In this document: positions 45,525-56,133 of the stretch, one piece after another
Numbering within the stretch: the first letter of the stretch is position 1
Layout of the letters: each line of letters begins with the position of its first letter
Source: Lutjanus erythropterus
Taxonomy: Eukaryota > Chordata > Actinopteri > Lutjaniformes > Lutjanidae
Reading direction: 5' to 3'
Assembly (NCBI GenBank): GCA_020091685.1
Contig: CM034607.1
Span: forward strand, 6,693,465 to 6,757,464
DNA: 64,000 bases
The notes under the pieces: model-generated
Told to the model about the DNA's origin: nothing
Database searches by the model: none
Seen by the model: the letters and a program-made list of their open reading frames with translations, nothing else
Made by a program: the position numbers and the translations under genes

Positions 45525-46473
45525 GCAGTCATTTTGACCTTTGTCTTATCTCTCATGATAACAACCAGACTAAGAGATGAATGCATTTATCCTGTTAGTT
45601 TATGTTTTAAAATATTAAATAACATCAAAATGTAAGGTTTGAAAAATTCATTTACATATTTATCAATATGCATGCCATCACGTGTAGTAAACCGTAATGA
45701 TTGTATATATTCACAGCACTATTTTTCTGTAGGATAATAACCATCAGTGATCTGATTCAAATTTTAGATGAATCTAGAATTACTCAGAGTGAGAAACAGT
45801 TAGACATATTTTATAAGATTATAAATTAGTTTATAAGATTTTTATAATCTTTTTTTATAAGGGTTTTTTTTTTTTACATTAATAATGAATTTCCACCTAG
45901 GACCATCACAAAAAGTAGTCATAGCCTATAGGAAAAGGCTCTAAACGAGTACATAACCAAAAACCAAAAAAAGTCAGAAACATTACCATTTGTAATAAGT
46001 AAGGGTACTCTGTGTCAAAATTTGAGAGTGTTGACACAAAAATTCAATGAGTTATAGGTGATGAGACAAAAAGTGTTACAACTGTCCCTGGTCTCCCCTA
46101 CTTTATTTTCAGTTGAGTGTAATTAATTAATTAATTATATTTTAATGTTGGGAAATCGGAAATCGAGACTGCTTGTGAAGTTTAACCGACTGAGATGGTG
46201 ACAGCTGGTAAGCAACCAAGATGCATCTTCAACTGTGCAAAAAGTAACATCATAACAGTGGCAATTTCTGTATGATTAATGTGAGCGCCTGTGACTGAAA
46301 CAGGTAATAATGACCACATTTTCTTTGCCTTTTCTGTAATTTATATATATAAAAAAAACATTTTAAATGAAAATACAGACACCTTTAGGAAAAGTCAGGT
46401 ACCAGCAGGATTGTGTTTTGTAACTTAACAAAGTTATTGCACATATAAATTTGAAAAGGGTCAAAATGACTGC
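45525..46473. mobile_element. Element bounded by a perfect 15-bp inverted repeat
   Basis: GCAGTCATTTTGACC (45,525-45,539) is matched exactly by the complement of GGTCAAAATGACTGC (46,459-46,473). The ~950 bp between them is AT-rich and non-coding. It includes CCCTGGTCTCCCCTAC (46,088-46,103), the terminal motif of the GTAGGGGAGACC family, so a second element is probably nested inside. An AATTAATTAATTAATTA run lies at 46,120-46,136. Confidence 0.6.
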
Positions 46474-46709
46474 CTTAACTGTTCTAGTGTACTAGGTTGT
46501 TTTGGTAGTCAATGGCAATCAATCTATTCTGTCATATTGGTATGAGGATGTGATGATAAGCATTGAAGTGATGGTTACACTATGAAAATAAAGCAAGTTA
46601 TAATAAAGCAGAATTATCCTTTAATTTTCATTTTCTCTTCAGTAGAAACAGTACCCACTCTTTATTGATGAAGTCTTCTGTCAACTCAGCAGACCAGCAA
46701 TGAGCTGAA

Positions 46710-46802
46710 ATGATGTTTTTCTATGTGCCTGGATGGCAGGGCCTGCCCGGTGCTCTGGTCCTCATCATCCATGTGCTGAGCAGGGAGGAATCCCTGGTAT
46801 GA
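46710..46802 (+). other. Exon-like segment with a short open frame
   Basis: GGATGGCAG precedes 46,740 and GTATGA follows CTG at 46,796. The 57 nt between them has no stop in one frame and reads GLPGALVLIIHVLSREESL, a plausible hydrophobic-then-charged peptide. The frame is open back to ATGATG at 46,710 and ends at TGA 46,800-46,802. The acceptor has a weak pyrimidine tract. I do not recognise the peptide. Confidence 0.25.
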
Positions 46803-47264
46803 CAAAGTGACACTCGTGTTTGGCCGAGCAGCTCTCTATCCCTCCGAGCTCTCTGTCATCTGTCATATTGATGATATTGGCAGGAGAATAAACAGACCGA
46901 GTGCTGCAAACCAGACTTTCCTCCAGTGTAAATCACTCTCGCTGTTTGACTCCAGCGAGGATACCAAACATGCACATGTGGATGTGCACATACACACATG
47001 AAAAACACATAGACGAGCTGTGTGATTGAGGATCTGGGACTGAGACCGGGGTATTTCCTGAGGCTGTGGTGGAGGAGTGGCCTGGCTGTCTCTCTGCTTG
47101 GCAGCTCTCCGTCCGTTTGTCTCAGTCCGTTTGCTAAACTCCCATCGGCACTTCTCTTTTCTACAGCTCATGACACCTTTCCAGCATGACAGAGAGGAGA
47201 TCTCTGGGGAGATTAAAGCTGCAATGCCTCAGACATTAGCATTTCTCTTCTTTGTTGATCCCCT
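46803..47264. other. Repeat-free GC-richer DNA
   Basis: Opposing frames of 64-102 codons (46,807-47,274) have no domain. The composition resembles the other unique islands. No gene is supported. Confidence 0.3.
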
Positions 47265-48305
47265 GCACTGTTAGAAATAAGGCTTCTTCTTGAAAGACTG
47301 GGGTTCTATTCAGAACCATTTGCTTCTGATGAACCCTTTTTTGAAGAAAGGGTTTGTCAAGGGTTCTTTGTAAGTCTAAGGGTTCCATTAACATCCCTTT
47401 TCATCTAAAGAACCCTATTTAGAAGAAAGAGTGTCTCAAAGATTGTTGAAATCCTGGGAGAAGTTTTTTTTTGTACCAAAATATAAAGAGGTTCTCAGTA
47501 GAACCCCCTGGAATATGAAAAGATTATAGGTAAAACCCTCTGGGTCAGTTCTAGATAACACCCTTGGAAACTAAAAAGGTTCTCAGTAGAAGAATCCTTG
47601 GAATATAAAAAGTTTCTCAATGGAACCCCCTGAGTCAGTTCTAGATAAAACCCTCAGAATATGAAAAGTTTCTCAGTAGAACCCTCTGGGTCGGTTCTAG
47701 ATAAAACCCTTAGAATATAAAAAGGTTCTCAGTCGAACCCCCTGGGTGGGTTTCACAATGAAACCCTTAGAATATGAAAAGGTTTTCGGTAGAACCCTCT
47801 GGGTCAGTTATAGATAAAATTCTCGGAAATTACAAAGGTTCTCAGCAGAACAACCCTTGGAATATAAAAAAGTTCTCAGAGTAACCCCCTGGGTCAGTTC
47901 TACATAAAACCATATGAATATAAAGAGGTTCTCAGTAGAACCTTGTGAGTAGGTTCTAGATAAAACCCATGGAATATGAAGAGGTTCTTGGTAGAACCCC
48001 CGGGTAGGTTCCAGATAAAACCCTTGGAATATGAAAATGTTCTGGATAAAACCTCCAGAGAGGGTTCTGGGTGGAACCATCACACCATTGAAGGGTTCTC
48101 TGTAGATCCTCACATAGTGGATTCTAGGTGATACATTTCACAGATGTAAGTAGCCCTTTATGTTGGATTCTAGGTAGGACTCAAGGGTTCCAAATGGTAC
48201 CTTTATATAAAAAAAAGTCCTACCAGGAACCAAAAAGACTTCTCCTATGAGAAACAAGCCAAAGAACCCTCTCTGGTTCTAGTTAGCACCTTTATTTCTG
48301 AGTGT
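47265..48305 (+). mobile_element. Inverted-ended element carrying a minisatellite, copy 2
   Basis: Left end CACTGTTAGAAATAAGG; right end read inward CACTCAGAAATAAAGG. It aligns with 2,057-3,226 in ends, leader and repeat unit and is better preserved. The 101-codon minus-strand frame at 47,808-48,113 is the repeat translated (57 bp is 19 codons) and shows a recurring GFYQEP-type peptide. No transposase. Confidence 0.75.
47480..48045 (+). repeat. ~57 bp minisatellite, about ten units
   Basis: The unit is close to GGTTCTCAGTAGAACCCCCT, GGGTCGGTTCTAGATAAAAC, CCTTGGAATATAAAAA. GGTTCTCAGTAGAACC within each unit is a hairpin-forming palindrome. Units differ by point changes and small indels. Confidence 0.85.
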
Positions 48306-48451
48306 ATGTCAGCCTTGGCTTTCTTTCCTTCCCATCACCACCACCTCTCCGTCTCTTTTTCTCTCACTGTCTCTCTTTCAGCTCCATCTGAACAAGTGCC
48401 ACACTCCCACACACTGAATGCTGTGAGCCACACATACACACATACCCTGTG

Positions 48452-48515
48452 ACCCCGCCCGGCCACTGTGCTATAAAAAGCCCGTCAGTTTTCATCCAAA
48501 CCCATGGAAATCAGT
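48452..48515 (+). promoter_or_regulatory. Candidate TATA-type core promoter
   Basis: CCCCGCCC (GC box, 48,453-48,460) lies 11 bp upstream of CTATAAAAAG (48,471-48,480), a near-ideal TATA box in a GC-rich setting. Expected initiation is about 48,500-48,512, where TCAGTAG occurs at 48,511. It lies 165 bp after the minisatellite element. No annotated gene follows; see the small frame at 48,504. Confidence 0.4.
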
Positions 48516-48638
48516 AGCAGCGCCAGCCACCACCCTTACTTAACCCTCCAGTCTACTTCCTGCCAAGGACCTGCCATTTGTGCCACTGTGCGAGCTCCAC
48601 AGAGTACAGAGTGTTGTGAAACTTTGCATCTATTATGA
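48504..48638 (+). CDS. Small open frame after the TATA motif, 44 codons, doubtful
   Basis: An ATG in a good context (CCCATGG) opens a 44-codon frame starting MEISSSASHHPYLTLQ and ending at TGA 48,636-48,638, with four cysteines. It is unlike any family I know. It begins only ~32 bp after the TATA box, leaving almost no 5' leader, which argues against translation from that promoter. It is listed only because of the promoter motif next to it. Confidence 0.12.
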   Translation: MEISSSASHHPYLTLQSTSCQGPAICATVRAPQSTECCETLHLL

Positions 48639-49139
48639 TTTTTATACAGTGTTGTTTTTAGCCGAGGCTGGACTCTAGATAGCTGAGCAAACAGCCTGTG
48701 TAGTCACTTTTTTTTCTTGCAAAGTAAACAGGCTGCAGTCTTCATGGAACAGTGGTGATCTTCTGTTCTTTAACTGAGTCCATCTTGAAAAAAGAAAACG
48801 TTCTAGTTGTGCATCTTTCATTTCTCCTATTGGCGTTAAAATAATTTTAATAAAACCTAATGCCACCTTAAGAGTTTCCAGAAGGTCTCTTTCCTCAAAC
48901 ACAAAGGAGCATGTTTGTTTTCCAAGAAGTGGAAGAAGTGTTTTAATGTTTCTTTGGTAAAAGTAGCAGTACCGCTCTGTAAAAATACTAAAATAGTAAA
49001 AGTACTTAATAGGCAGAGAGGCACTTCATTGGAATCATCATTGCAATACAGTATACTGCTAATACATGGAAGAGAACAAGTCATAATATGGTGAATGAAT
49101 GCCTTTACATTGCTGTTGATTTCCTCATCCATCTCACAG

Positions 49140-49543
49140 CATTTTTTTTTAACATGTATTCACATATTTTTACAAGTATTTTTAAAACATGAACACAGAC
49201 TTCATGATGCCAAGGTACATAGGTCTCTGAGGAGCCATTGTGAAGCTCGGTGTGGTGGTTCTGGCCGTCGCCATCTTGGCAGTGCACTTAGGAGCAGTGG
49301 GCAGGACTTGTCAAAGTCTGGACCAAAGCAGCGTGTCAACAGACCCAGCCCATCCCTCTTGTCAATGTTGTCATGGTGACACTAACTGCTGGACACAGTG
49401 TTGTTGCCGAGTTCACACATTAAAGTTATTGCGGAGAATTTGCTCTCATCTCCTAACTGACTTCAGTCTTCTCTATAACCCGATTTCTACAACTGATGTA
49501 AATGTAGTTGGGCCAATATGTCTGAGTGAGAAAGAAATGGACT
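49140..49543. other. Possible repeat remnant with CGCCATCTTGGC
   Basis: GAGCCATTGTGAAGCTCGG and GTCGCCATCTTGGCAGTG resemble internal parts of fish MITEs. No ends were defined. Overlapping frames on both strands (49,095-49,545) have no recognisable domain. Confidence 0.3.
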
Positions 49544-50644
49544 AATTGAGCCTTTGCTAAGTCCCGCCCTCCTTAGTTACTGTGGCTAAGCCTGCCAAAC
49601 TTTCCATTCTCACACTGCATTTATGCAGTTTACAATGATAACAGTGGCAGATTTAACATTGAAACTGGGAGTAACTGCTTTTGAAACATGAGGTCTTTGA
49701 ATTCTTAGAGACTTAAACAAAAGCAGCTTCTCATTTCTAGCTGATGGTGGTGGATTTTGTCGCTAAAATAATGACTCACAAGCAGATTTTACTAGCGAAG
49801 CCAGCTGATGTAAGCTACTGCTAACTATTTGACTTGGCCGAAAAGTCCGTCTCCAGCTGATGTTTTAATATTTCCATCTGACACATTTTAAAACAAGAAC
49901 ACTGAAAGTGTAAATATGAAGTTACCTGACAACTGCGCACATGGTATAACATTAATGCTACAAAGCTAAAGCTAGTTTACATCTCAGCAAACATTGGTCA
50001 TATGGTGAAATATGGCAGGGATATCAACATGATAGATGACAGAAACACATTAACACACATTAATGTGGTCAAAGGATTAGGTCAGCAGACTTGGAGACAG
50101 GTCACCCAGCCGGATGAGCCAGATTCAACAAGGTGGAGGACCCAAATGCAGAGGACACCAGACAGAGAAGAACAGTTCAAAAAAGGTTTAATGAATTAAA
50201 ACAAAAGAAACAAAGATACAGGGAGGTAAAGTCCAAGAAAAACAGAATCCACAAAAGGCAAACTCAAAACACAGTCTAGGGGAAAAAACACGGCAGAAAC
50301 ACGGGAGGGAGAGAAATGGGAAGCAGGCTGACATACATGAAAAACAAGCACGAACTGACAAAGACACAGAGGAACACAGGGACTAAGTAGAGGGAACTAA
50401 CAAGACACAGGTGGGCAAACAGGTGAAACACATGACAATCAAAAAGAGCGGGAAAAAGAACAAAGACAGGAAGTAAAGACTAGACACATGAGGGAGAACC
50501 AAGACTACCAAAATAAAACAGGAAATCAACAAAAAACCAAAACCATGATACGATCGCGGAGGGCAGCGTGTATAAGATCTAAGCTGTCTCGACTTAGACT
50601 GATTGATTGGACAGTTGCTGTTTGGAGGTGGGGCTTAGTCAATT
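49544..50644. mobile_element. AATTGAGCCTTTGCTAAG MITE split by a probable solo LTR
   Basis: The left end is AATTGAGCCTTTGCTAAGTC followed by CCGCCCTCC. The right end read inward is AATTGACTAAGCCCCACCTC, with CAAACAGCAACTGTCCAATCA after it. The same end occurs at 36,193. The block at 50,100-50,550 interrupts it. Confidence 0.6.
50100..50550 (-). mobile_element. Probable solo LTR
   Basis: Read on the minus strand it starts TATCATGGTTTTGG (typical starts are TGTCATGG) and has a pyrimidine-rich body with CCTGTGTCTTGTTAGTTCC-like and TTTAGTCCCTGTGTTCC-like blocks. A poly(A) signal ATTAAA (about 50,187) is followed by CTCTGCATTTGGGTCCTCC. This resembles LTRs of fish retrotransposons. No internal gag or pol is present. 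Terminal dinucleotides and target duplication are not clean. Confidence 0.45.
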
Positions 50645-50739
50645 GTTTTGTGCCTCTGACACTGAATAACAGTCAGATGCGGACCTTTAAGTAATATGTT
50701 TTAGAAACTGCTGGGTTAAAGGGATCACTGATAACTGAA

Positions 50740-51080
50740 CTAACTTAAGGAAATGTCTTCAACTTTGGCAAAAATGTCCACTTGGACCCGATGTTGACCT
50801 GATTAGATTTTAGTGTGACCTGATGTCCATCCCATTCTCATGAATGTGATAGCATAGGAATACCTTGAGTGAATTTCATCACATCTGGCACAAATGTCCA
50901 CCAGGACTCGAGGATGACCTAGTCAAAGGTCACTGTGACCTCACAAACAAGGTTTTGGCCTTAACTCAAGAATTCATACACTAATCATGACAAAATTTCA
51001 CACAAATGTCAAATAAAATAAAATTATGAAGTGATGACATTTTAATATCCAAAAGGTCAAAGAGCAGCTTCACTGTGACA
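50740..51080 (+). mobile_element. GATATCTCAGGAACGCC repeat family, second locus
   Basis: CACAAATGTCCACCAGGACT, GTCAAAGGTCACTGTGACCT, CTCACAAACAAGGTTTTGGC, TAACTCAAGAATTCATAC and CAAAATTTCACACAAATGTC follow the order of the teleost repeat also present at 23,035-23,290. Confidence 0.65.
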
Positions 51081-51089
51081 TCATAATGT

Positions 51090-51432
51090 TGTAAGAATTT
51101 TGGAAGCCTCCTAAAATTGTATTTAAATAGTTCAAGTGATTCAAGTTGAAAGTGAATTTAAAACCATTTAATTTTAAGGCAAAACATTAATGACAAATCA
51201 GGTTCACAGCTCACTTTGACCAAATTTTGAAATGCAATTTTTCTGCGTTTCTCAACTCAAAGATTTTCAAAGAGTTTGTCTGAAGAAGAACAGTAAGCTA
51301 TATCAACTAAAGATTATAGGTTAGCAAAAGTTTTTTCAAAATATAAGAGTCTGAGTTGGGCTCAAAACTCAAATCTGTTTCAGTGTGTTGCCTTGAAATT
51401 TTAAGTCATCTCAGCTATTTTTTTTTACAGTG
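51090..51432 (+). mobile_element. TTTTTACAGTG-ended MITE, second copy
   Basis: Ends TTTTTTTTACAGTG. Internal CTCAACTCAAAGATTTTC, TTTGTCTGAAGAAGAA and ATTATAGGTTAGCAAAAG match 24,222-24,607. The left end has decayed. Confidence 0.55.
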
Positions 51433-52508
51433 TAAAGTGATTTTTACATTTGCCAACTGTAAAAATGTTGCCTATACACCAAAAGTTTTAAAAAAGTTTT
51501 AAATATTTCATGAAACAAAATGTGTGTCTATGGTTCGCTGCCTTTTCCTCTGAATTTTGATGGTGGCTGGTCTTCTCGAGTCTCCATAATCTAGCATTGG
51601 ATGCCAAATCAAAAAGAGAGAAATTAAAAGTTGAAGTTCCAGCAGATTTTTGCTTTTGATCGTGTGAAGCATCTACATCCATCTTTGCAGCAGCATCCAT
51701 ATTTGAGACACTGTCTGTTGCTATGGCTATATACTCCTCTATCACAAATCAAAAATTTGCCTCAAGGAGCTTCACATTCTGTGAAACAATCAACATCCCA
51801 ATGGTCCCAGGACAGACAGACGTGCAATAGATATCATGTACTGGAAATTATTCACTGGAAATGTACATATCAACAATAAGATAACCTCAATTTCGCCAAG
51901 AAATTTGGCAAAGTTTCATAGATACAGAGTATAATGCAGCCAAAACATGGGAAGTGTTTTGTCTAAACTTAGTTTTGATAAGAAATGCAGGAAATCACAA
52001 ACTCAAGCGTAGACGTAGATGAGACATGATGAGGCAAAGTAGAGAAACCAGAGAAGTGATATAGACATCATCACAAAATAACTCGTGGAATTCGGTGATG
52101 ATGATATATAAAACAGTGTTAAGAGCTGGCACTTTCTTTAATATTCAAGACTGCGGGAGGACAGCTATTGTTGGCTTCTCTGAGAGAGAAAAGCTCTGGA
52201 TGTTTCCACTGCAGCAGCCTCATTTGACCTATACTGTAGGTGGGACACACTTGTGATTAAAGGACAACGTGTTACGACTCCACCATATGGACTTGGTAGA
52301 TATAATAAAGTTATTGCATGGATTTGACGTAGGTAATTGAGATTTACAATTAACAAGAGAACAGTTAACTGCATGCCTGAGAATAACAGATCCAGAGTCA
52401 CAGTGGCGTGCTGCTCACATCAAATCACAGCCTGACAAGCTGGCTGAGAATATACAGCTTGAAAATTGCATCCTTATGATTGGAGAGCTGGACTGGGTGC
52501 CTGTGCAA
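51433..52508. other. No recognised feature
   Basis: AT-rich. Opposing frames at 51,488-51,879 and one at 52,165-52,401 have no recognisable domain. Confidence 0.35.
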
Positions 52509-53045
52509 CACTTTAAAAAAAATCACACAGGAATTTGGTGGAATCAACTAATCTTTTCTAACTTAACGTAAATATAGAAGTTTTATTTCTTCAAGTTCAT
52601 TGAACTTTCAAAACGCTTCAGAATGTATAAAAACGAGTTCTTCTAACTTGATGTCTTTTGACTTGAAATGATGAGTTGAATGAATGGACTGTGCAGAATT
52701 CAATCAGCTCATTAAATTCAGTTTCTAAAGAAATTTGATCAGCATAGGAGGCTCCCCGCCATGCATGTTTTAGAGTTAACAGTCTCCTCAGACCCCCTTT
52801 TTCATGATTTGAAGCTTCAAACTCAGAAAACGTAAAAGCAAAAGAAGAGTTGCTGGCTTCACTTAATATCTTAAGATTAGAGAACATGTTTTCTCAACTG
52901 AATTAATAAAAAGTTAATTTGACAAGAAAAATTTGTTTTGAATTATTACAGAACTACCTCAACTTGTCTTTTCAAATTCAGTCAACTTACGATTTTATGG
53001 CAGCCTGAACACTAAAGTTGAAACAAATAGTTTATATTTACAGTG
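52509..53045 (+). mobile_element. CACTTTAAA...TTTACAGTG MITE
   Basis: Left end CACTTTAAAAAAAATCACAC; right end read inward CACTGTAAATATAAAC. The inside (GGAATTTGGTGGAATCAAC, TTCAAGTTCATTGAAC) is typical of a teleost MITE. The 89-codon minus-strand frame inside has no domain. Confidence 0.55.
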
Positions 53046-53515
53046 ATTCAGGATAGCAGCCAGTCAATTCAATAACTCAGCCTCAAACTCTTTTGGATTC
53101 TTTTAATATGCACTGTAAATACTTTTGAGCTGGTTCAGAAATCTGGATGTTACCTTCAATAAACTTTAAATATAAAGTTCAACCAACAACTGTTCAGCCA
53201 TACTGATAAACATCGCAAATTTATTTCCTTTTACATGTCCATTATGTATATGTTTTCTTCAAACTTCAAAAAGAAAGGTCACAAGTCTTTAGTCTTACAC
53301 AATGCATGCTGGGAGGTCCGCAAGTATGCTGCACCTTCACTTGTTGCTTTGACTCATTTTAACTAAACAGTGCGTACAAGAAAATAATAAACTGTTAAAA
53401 ACAGGATATTGCTTTAGTTTTATGTTAAGAAAGCAAAATATTTTGTGCTCAGCATAGTACTGCAACTCTTTTGGTAATAAAATATTTTTATTATGTTAAG
53501 TAAACAAATTATTTG
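53046..53515. other. Possible further MITE remnant
   Basis: GCACTGTAAATACTTTTGAG at 53,110 and ACAATGCATGCTGGGAG at 53,299 are motifs of similar elements, but no matching right end was found. Confidence 0.3.
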
Positions 53516-54570
53516 TTTTATTGAACAAGAAATTGAATACATGTCATATAAACATAAAATAACTGAGTGCATATTTTTACAAGTTTTTGTTTAGTTCTTT
53601 CAACTGTCAAAATATATGGTAAGAGCACAATGCATGTGTTGTTACTGGTATTGAACCAATTAGGCTATAACTGCTTTATAAATTTTGTTAAAATGAATTC
53701 AAAATTCTAAATTTTAGTTAACAGTAAAAAATGGACCATGTACCACATTGTACCACCAACAATATTATATAGAAGAACATTAGATTGAAAAAAAGATAAT
53801 ATATTATCTTTTTAACTAGCTAGCAAAAAACGTAATGTTTTGCTAATTTTTTTTGCTAGCACTGTAACGTCTTGTTTGCCAATTGTTTTCAGCTATCTAG
53901 AAAAAAAGTAATACATTTGGTAACCTTTTAGCAAGCTAGCAAACAATGTTTATTGAGCAAGAAATTGACTATGTCATATGAACATAAAGTAAGTACATAA
54001 TTTTACAACCTTTTTTAGTTTCTTCAACTGTTAAAATTGCACATGTATGTGTTGTTATTGGTATTGAACTAATTAGGCTATATCTGCTTTATAAATTTAG
54101 TAGAAAAATGTGTAAAAATCAGTAAAATGAACTCAAAAATCGAAATCTCAGTTAACAATAAAAATGTACCATGTACCACATTGGTACCACATTATACTGC
54201 CAACAATGTAACATTTTGTTATCTTTTTAACTTGCCAGCAAACAATGTAACATTTCGCGAACTTTTTTAGCTAGCTAGCAAAAACTGTAACGTTTTGTCA
54301 GACCATTTTTTTCGTCTTTCTATAAAAAATGTAACATTGTAACATTTTGGTAACCTTCTAGCAAGCTAGCTAATTTAATTAATTAATCAACATTTATTGA
54401 ACAAAAAATTGACTACATGTCATATGAAAATAACATAAGTACATCATTTTACAACCTTTTTTAGGTCCTTTGACTTTCAAAATATATGATAAGTGCACAA
54501 TGTATGTGTTATTATTGGTATTGAACTAATTAGGCTATAACTGTTTTATACGTTTTAATCGAGTGAACTC
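53516..54570 (+). repeat. Tandem ~435 bp repeat, about 2.4 copies
   Basis: Copies start with TATTGAACAAGAAATTGA at 53,519, TATTGAGCAAGAAATTGACT at 53,951 and TATTGAACAAAAAATTGACT at 54,395, giving periods of 432 and 444 bp. Each carries ATGTGTTGTTATTGGTATTG, AATTAGGCTATAACTGC and CCATGTACCACATT. The first two end in TAGC-type minisatellite units (53,805-53,950; 54,190-54,370). The third is cut short near 54,570. Confidence 0.85.
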
Positions 54571-55025
54571 AAATCAAAACTTCACATCAATCTCAACAGG
54601 ATGAGTGTTTGTGTTAAGTGAACATAAAGTTTTCAGTGGTGCTAGTGAAGGATTAGTCATAGAGGCTGCAGCACAGCAGCTAATTAAAGTTTGCTGCAAG
54701 AGAAAATGCACGTTGCTCACATGTCGCCGCAGGGGAAAGGATTTGGGCTGTGATGTGGGCAGTCTGCGAGAGGGTCAAGCTTTGAAAGGGGAGGAAGATG
54801 GATGGAGTGGTGGTGGCCGAGGGCGTGGAGGTCGTGAAATAGAGCGGTGAACCAAAGGCCTGAGTTGGGATTGTTTATTCTCCCTTTCCTTTCATTTGGG
54901 ACATTGGTTGGCCATAAGTAAAGCATAGGTATAAGCTCATTCACCTAGAATAATTCATGGTTGGCCATAATCCTAAAATATTTTCTTTTGTGTGTGTGTG
55001 AGGCCAAAAACTCTCTTCTCTCTGA
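54571..55025. other. Unique DNA, no gene seen
   Basis: Two opposing frames at 54,605-54,944 are short; the first ends in an arginine/glycine-rich run (GGRGRGGREIER) from purine-rich DNA. No domain recognised. Confidence 0.35.
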
Positions 55026-55033
55026 CTGACAGG

Positions 55034-56133
55034 CAGAGGTGGGAAGCAACAAAGTACAAATATGTAGTTGCTCTACTTAAGTAGTTTTAAGATATCTGTA
55101 CTTTACTTGGATATTTAGTTCTCTGACAGCTTTCTACTTTCTACTTATAAAAGTTTCAAAACAGGCTTGTTACTTTAGTTTTGATGTATTATTGATCATT
55201 TTTATTTTGCATCATTGCACAAAGCCTTCCCAGCATCAAGACTCATTTCAATCGAAATAGATGGGACAACAACATAAAAAAGACGATTCCTCAGCGTATC
55301 TATTAATGCATCTCACTAATGGCAGGTATAACAAGACGAAAATGATGCAACAACACATAAGACAAAAACAACATGAAAAACAAAGAAAATGATGTAACAA
55401 GGTGCAACAAGATGAAAACAACATAAAAGACATAAGACAAAAATGTTGTAAAAGATGGAAAAAGGCAAAAACCATGTAACAAAATGCGACAAGAGTAAAA
55501 ACGATGTAACAAGACATGACAAGAAAAACAACGCAAAAGACATAACAGGACAAAAACATTGTAAAGGACGGAACAAGACAAAAATGAGGTAACAAGATGA
55601 AAAACAACATAACGATGTGAAAACAAGGTAAAAGATGAAACCCGAAACAACGTAAAAGACATTACAAGACAAAAACAATGTACCAAGATAAGAATGACAA
55701 ACATGATGTAACAAGATGAAAACTACATAAAAGCCTTAGCAAGACACAAACGACATGACAAGATGCAACAATACAAAAACTACTTAACAAGATGAAAAAT
55801 ATGTAAAAGATGAAATACAACAAAAATGACATAACAAAATTTAATGAGAGGAAAACAATGCAACAAGACAAAAATAATGTAAAAGACGTAATAAGATGAA
55901 AACGAAAAAAGACCTAAGAAGATGTGACCGTGGAGAAAAAGGTGAGGTCTGGCTGTTTTTGCACAGAAACGGTCAGTGGAAAAATGTGTTTACTCTTATA
56001 CTCTTAATGTGTTTACTCTTATACTTATCACTGTGATTTGAGTTAAGACGTTGAATTTGTACTTCAGAGTCTTTGTTTACACAAGTATATGCTTCTACTT
56101 GAGTAAAGAATGTGTGTACTTTTGCCACCTCTG
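55034..56133. mobile_element. Complete non-autonomous hAT-type element
   Basis: The left end is CAGAGGTGGGAAGCAAC and the right end read inward is CAGAGGTGGCAAAAGTAC. Flanks are the perfect 8-bp direct repeat CTGACAGG at 55,026-55,033 and 56,134-56,141, the target-duplication length of hAT transposases. Subterminal GTACTTTACTTGGATATTT and TTCTACTTGAGTAAAG are typical of this teleost family. There is no transposase gene, so it depended on one supplied elsewhere. A minisatellite fills the middle. Confidence 0.9.
55320..55930 (+). repeat. Minisatellite of ACAAGAxxAAAAxxAxGTAA units
   Basis: Degenerate ~20-45 bp units built from AACAAGACAAAAATGATGTA, ACAAGATGAAAACAACATAA and AAGACATAACAAG. The base bias leaves several long frames open on the minus strand (55,248-55,871), translating to F/C/L/V-rich strings. 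These are not genes. Confidence 0.85.

Noticed and set aside
47480-48045. GGTTCT...AGAACC palindromes as steroid-receptor response elements
   Set aside because: Receptor sites have AGAACA and TGTTCT half-sites in the opposite arrangement; these palindromes are just the minisatellite unit.
47808-48113. 101-codon minus-strand frame with repeated GFYQEP-like peptide
   Set aside because: It is the 57-bp minisatellite (19 codons per unit) read through; the same effect gives the 2,767-2,961 frame.
55248-55871. Several long overlapping minus-strand frames rich in F, C, L and V
   Set aside because: They lie within the AACAAGA-type minisatellite and are open in three registers because the purine-rich repeat lacks minus-strand stop codons.
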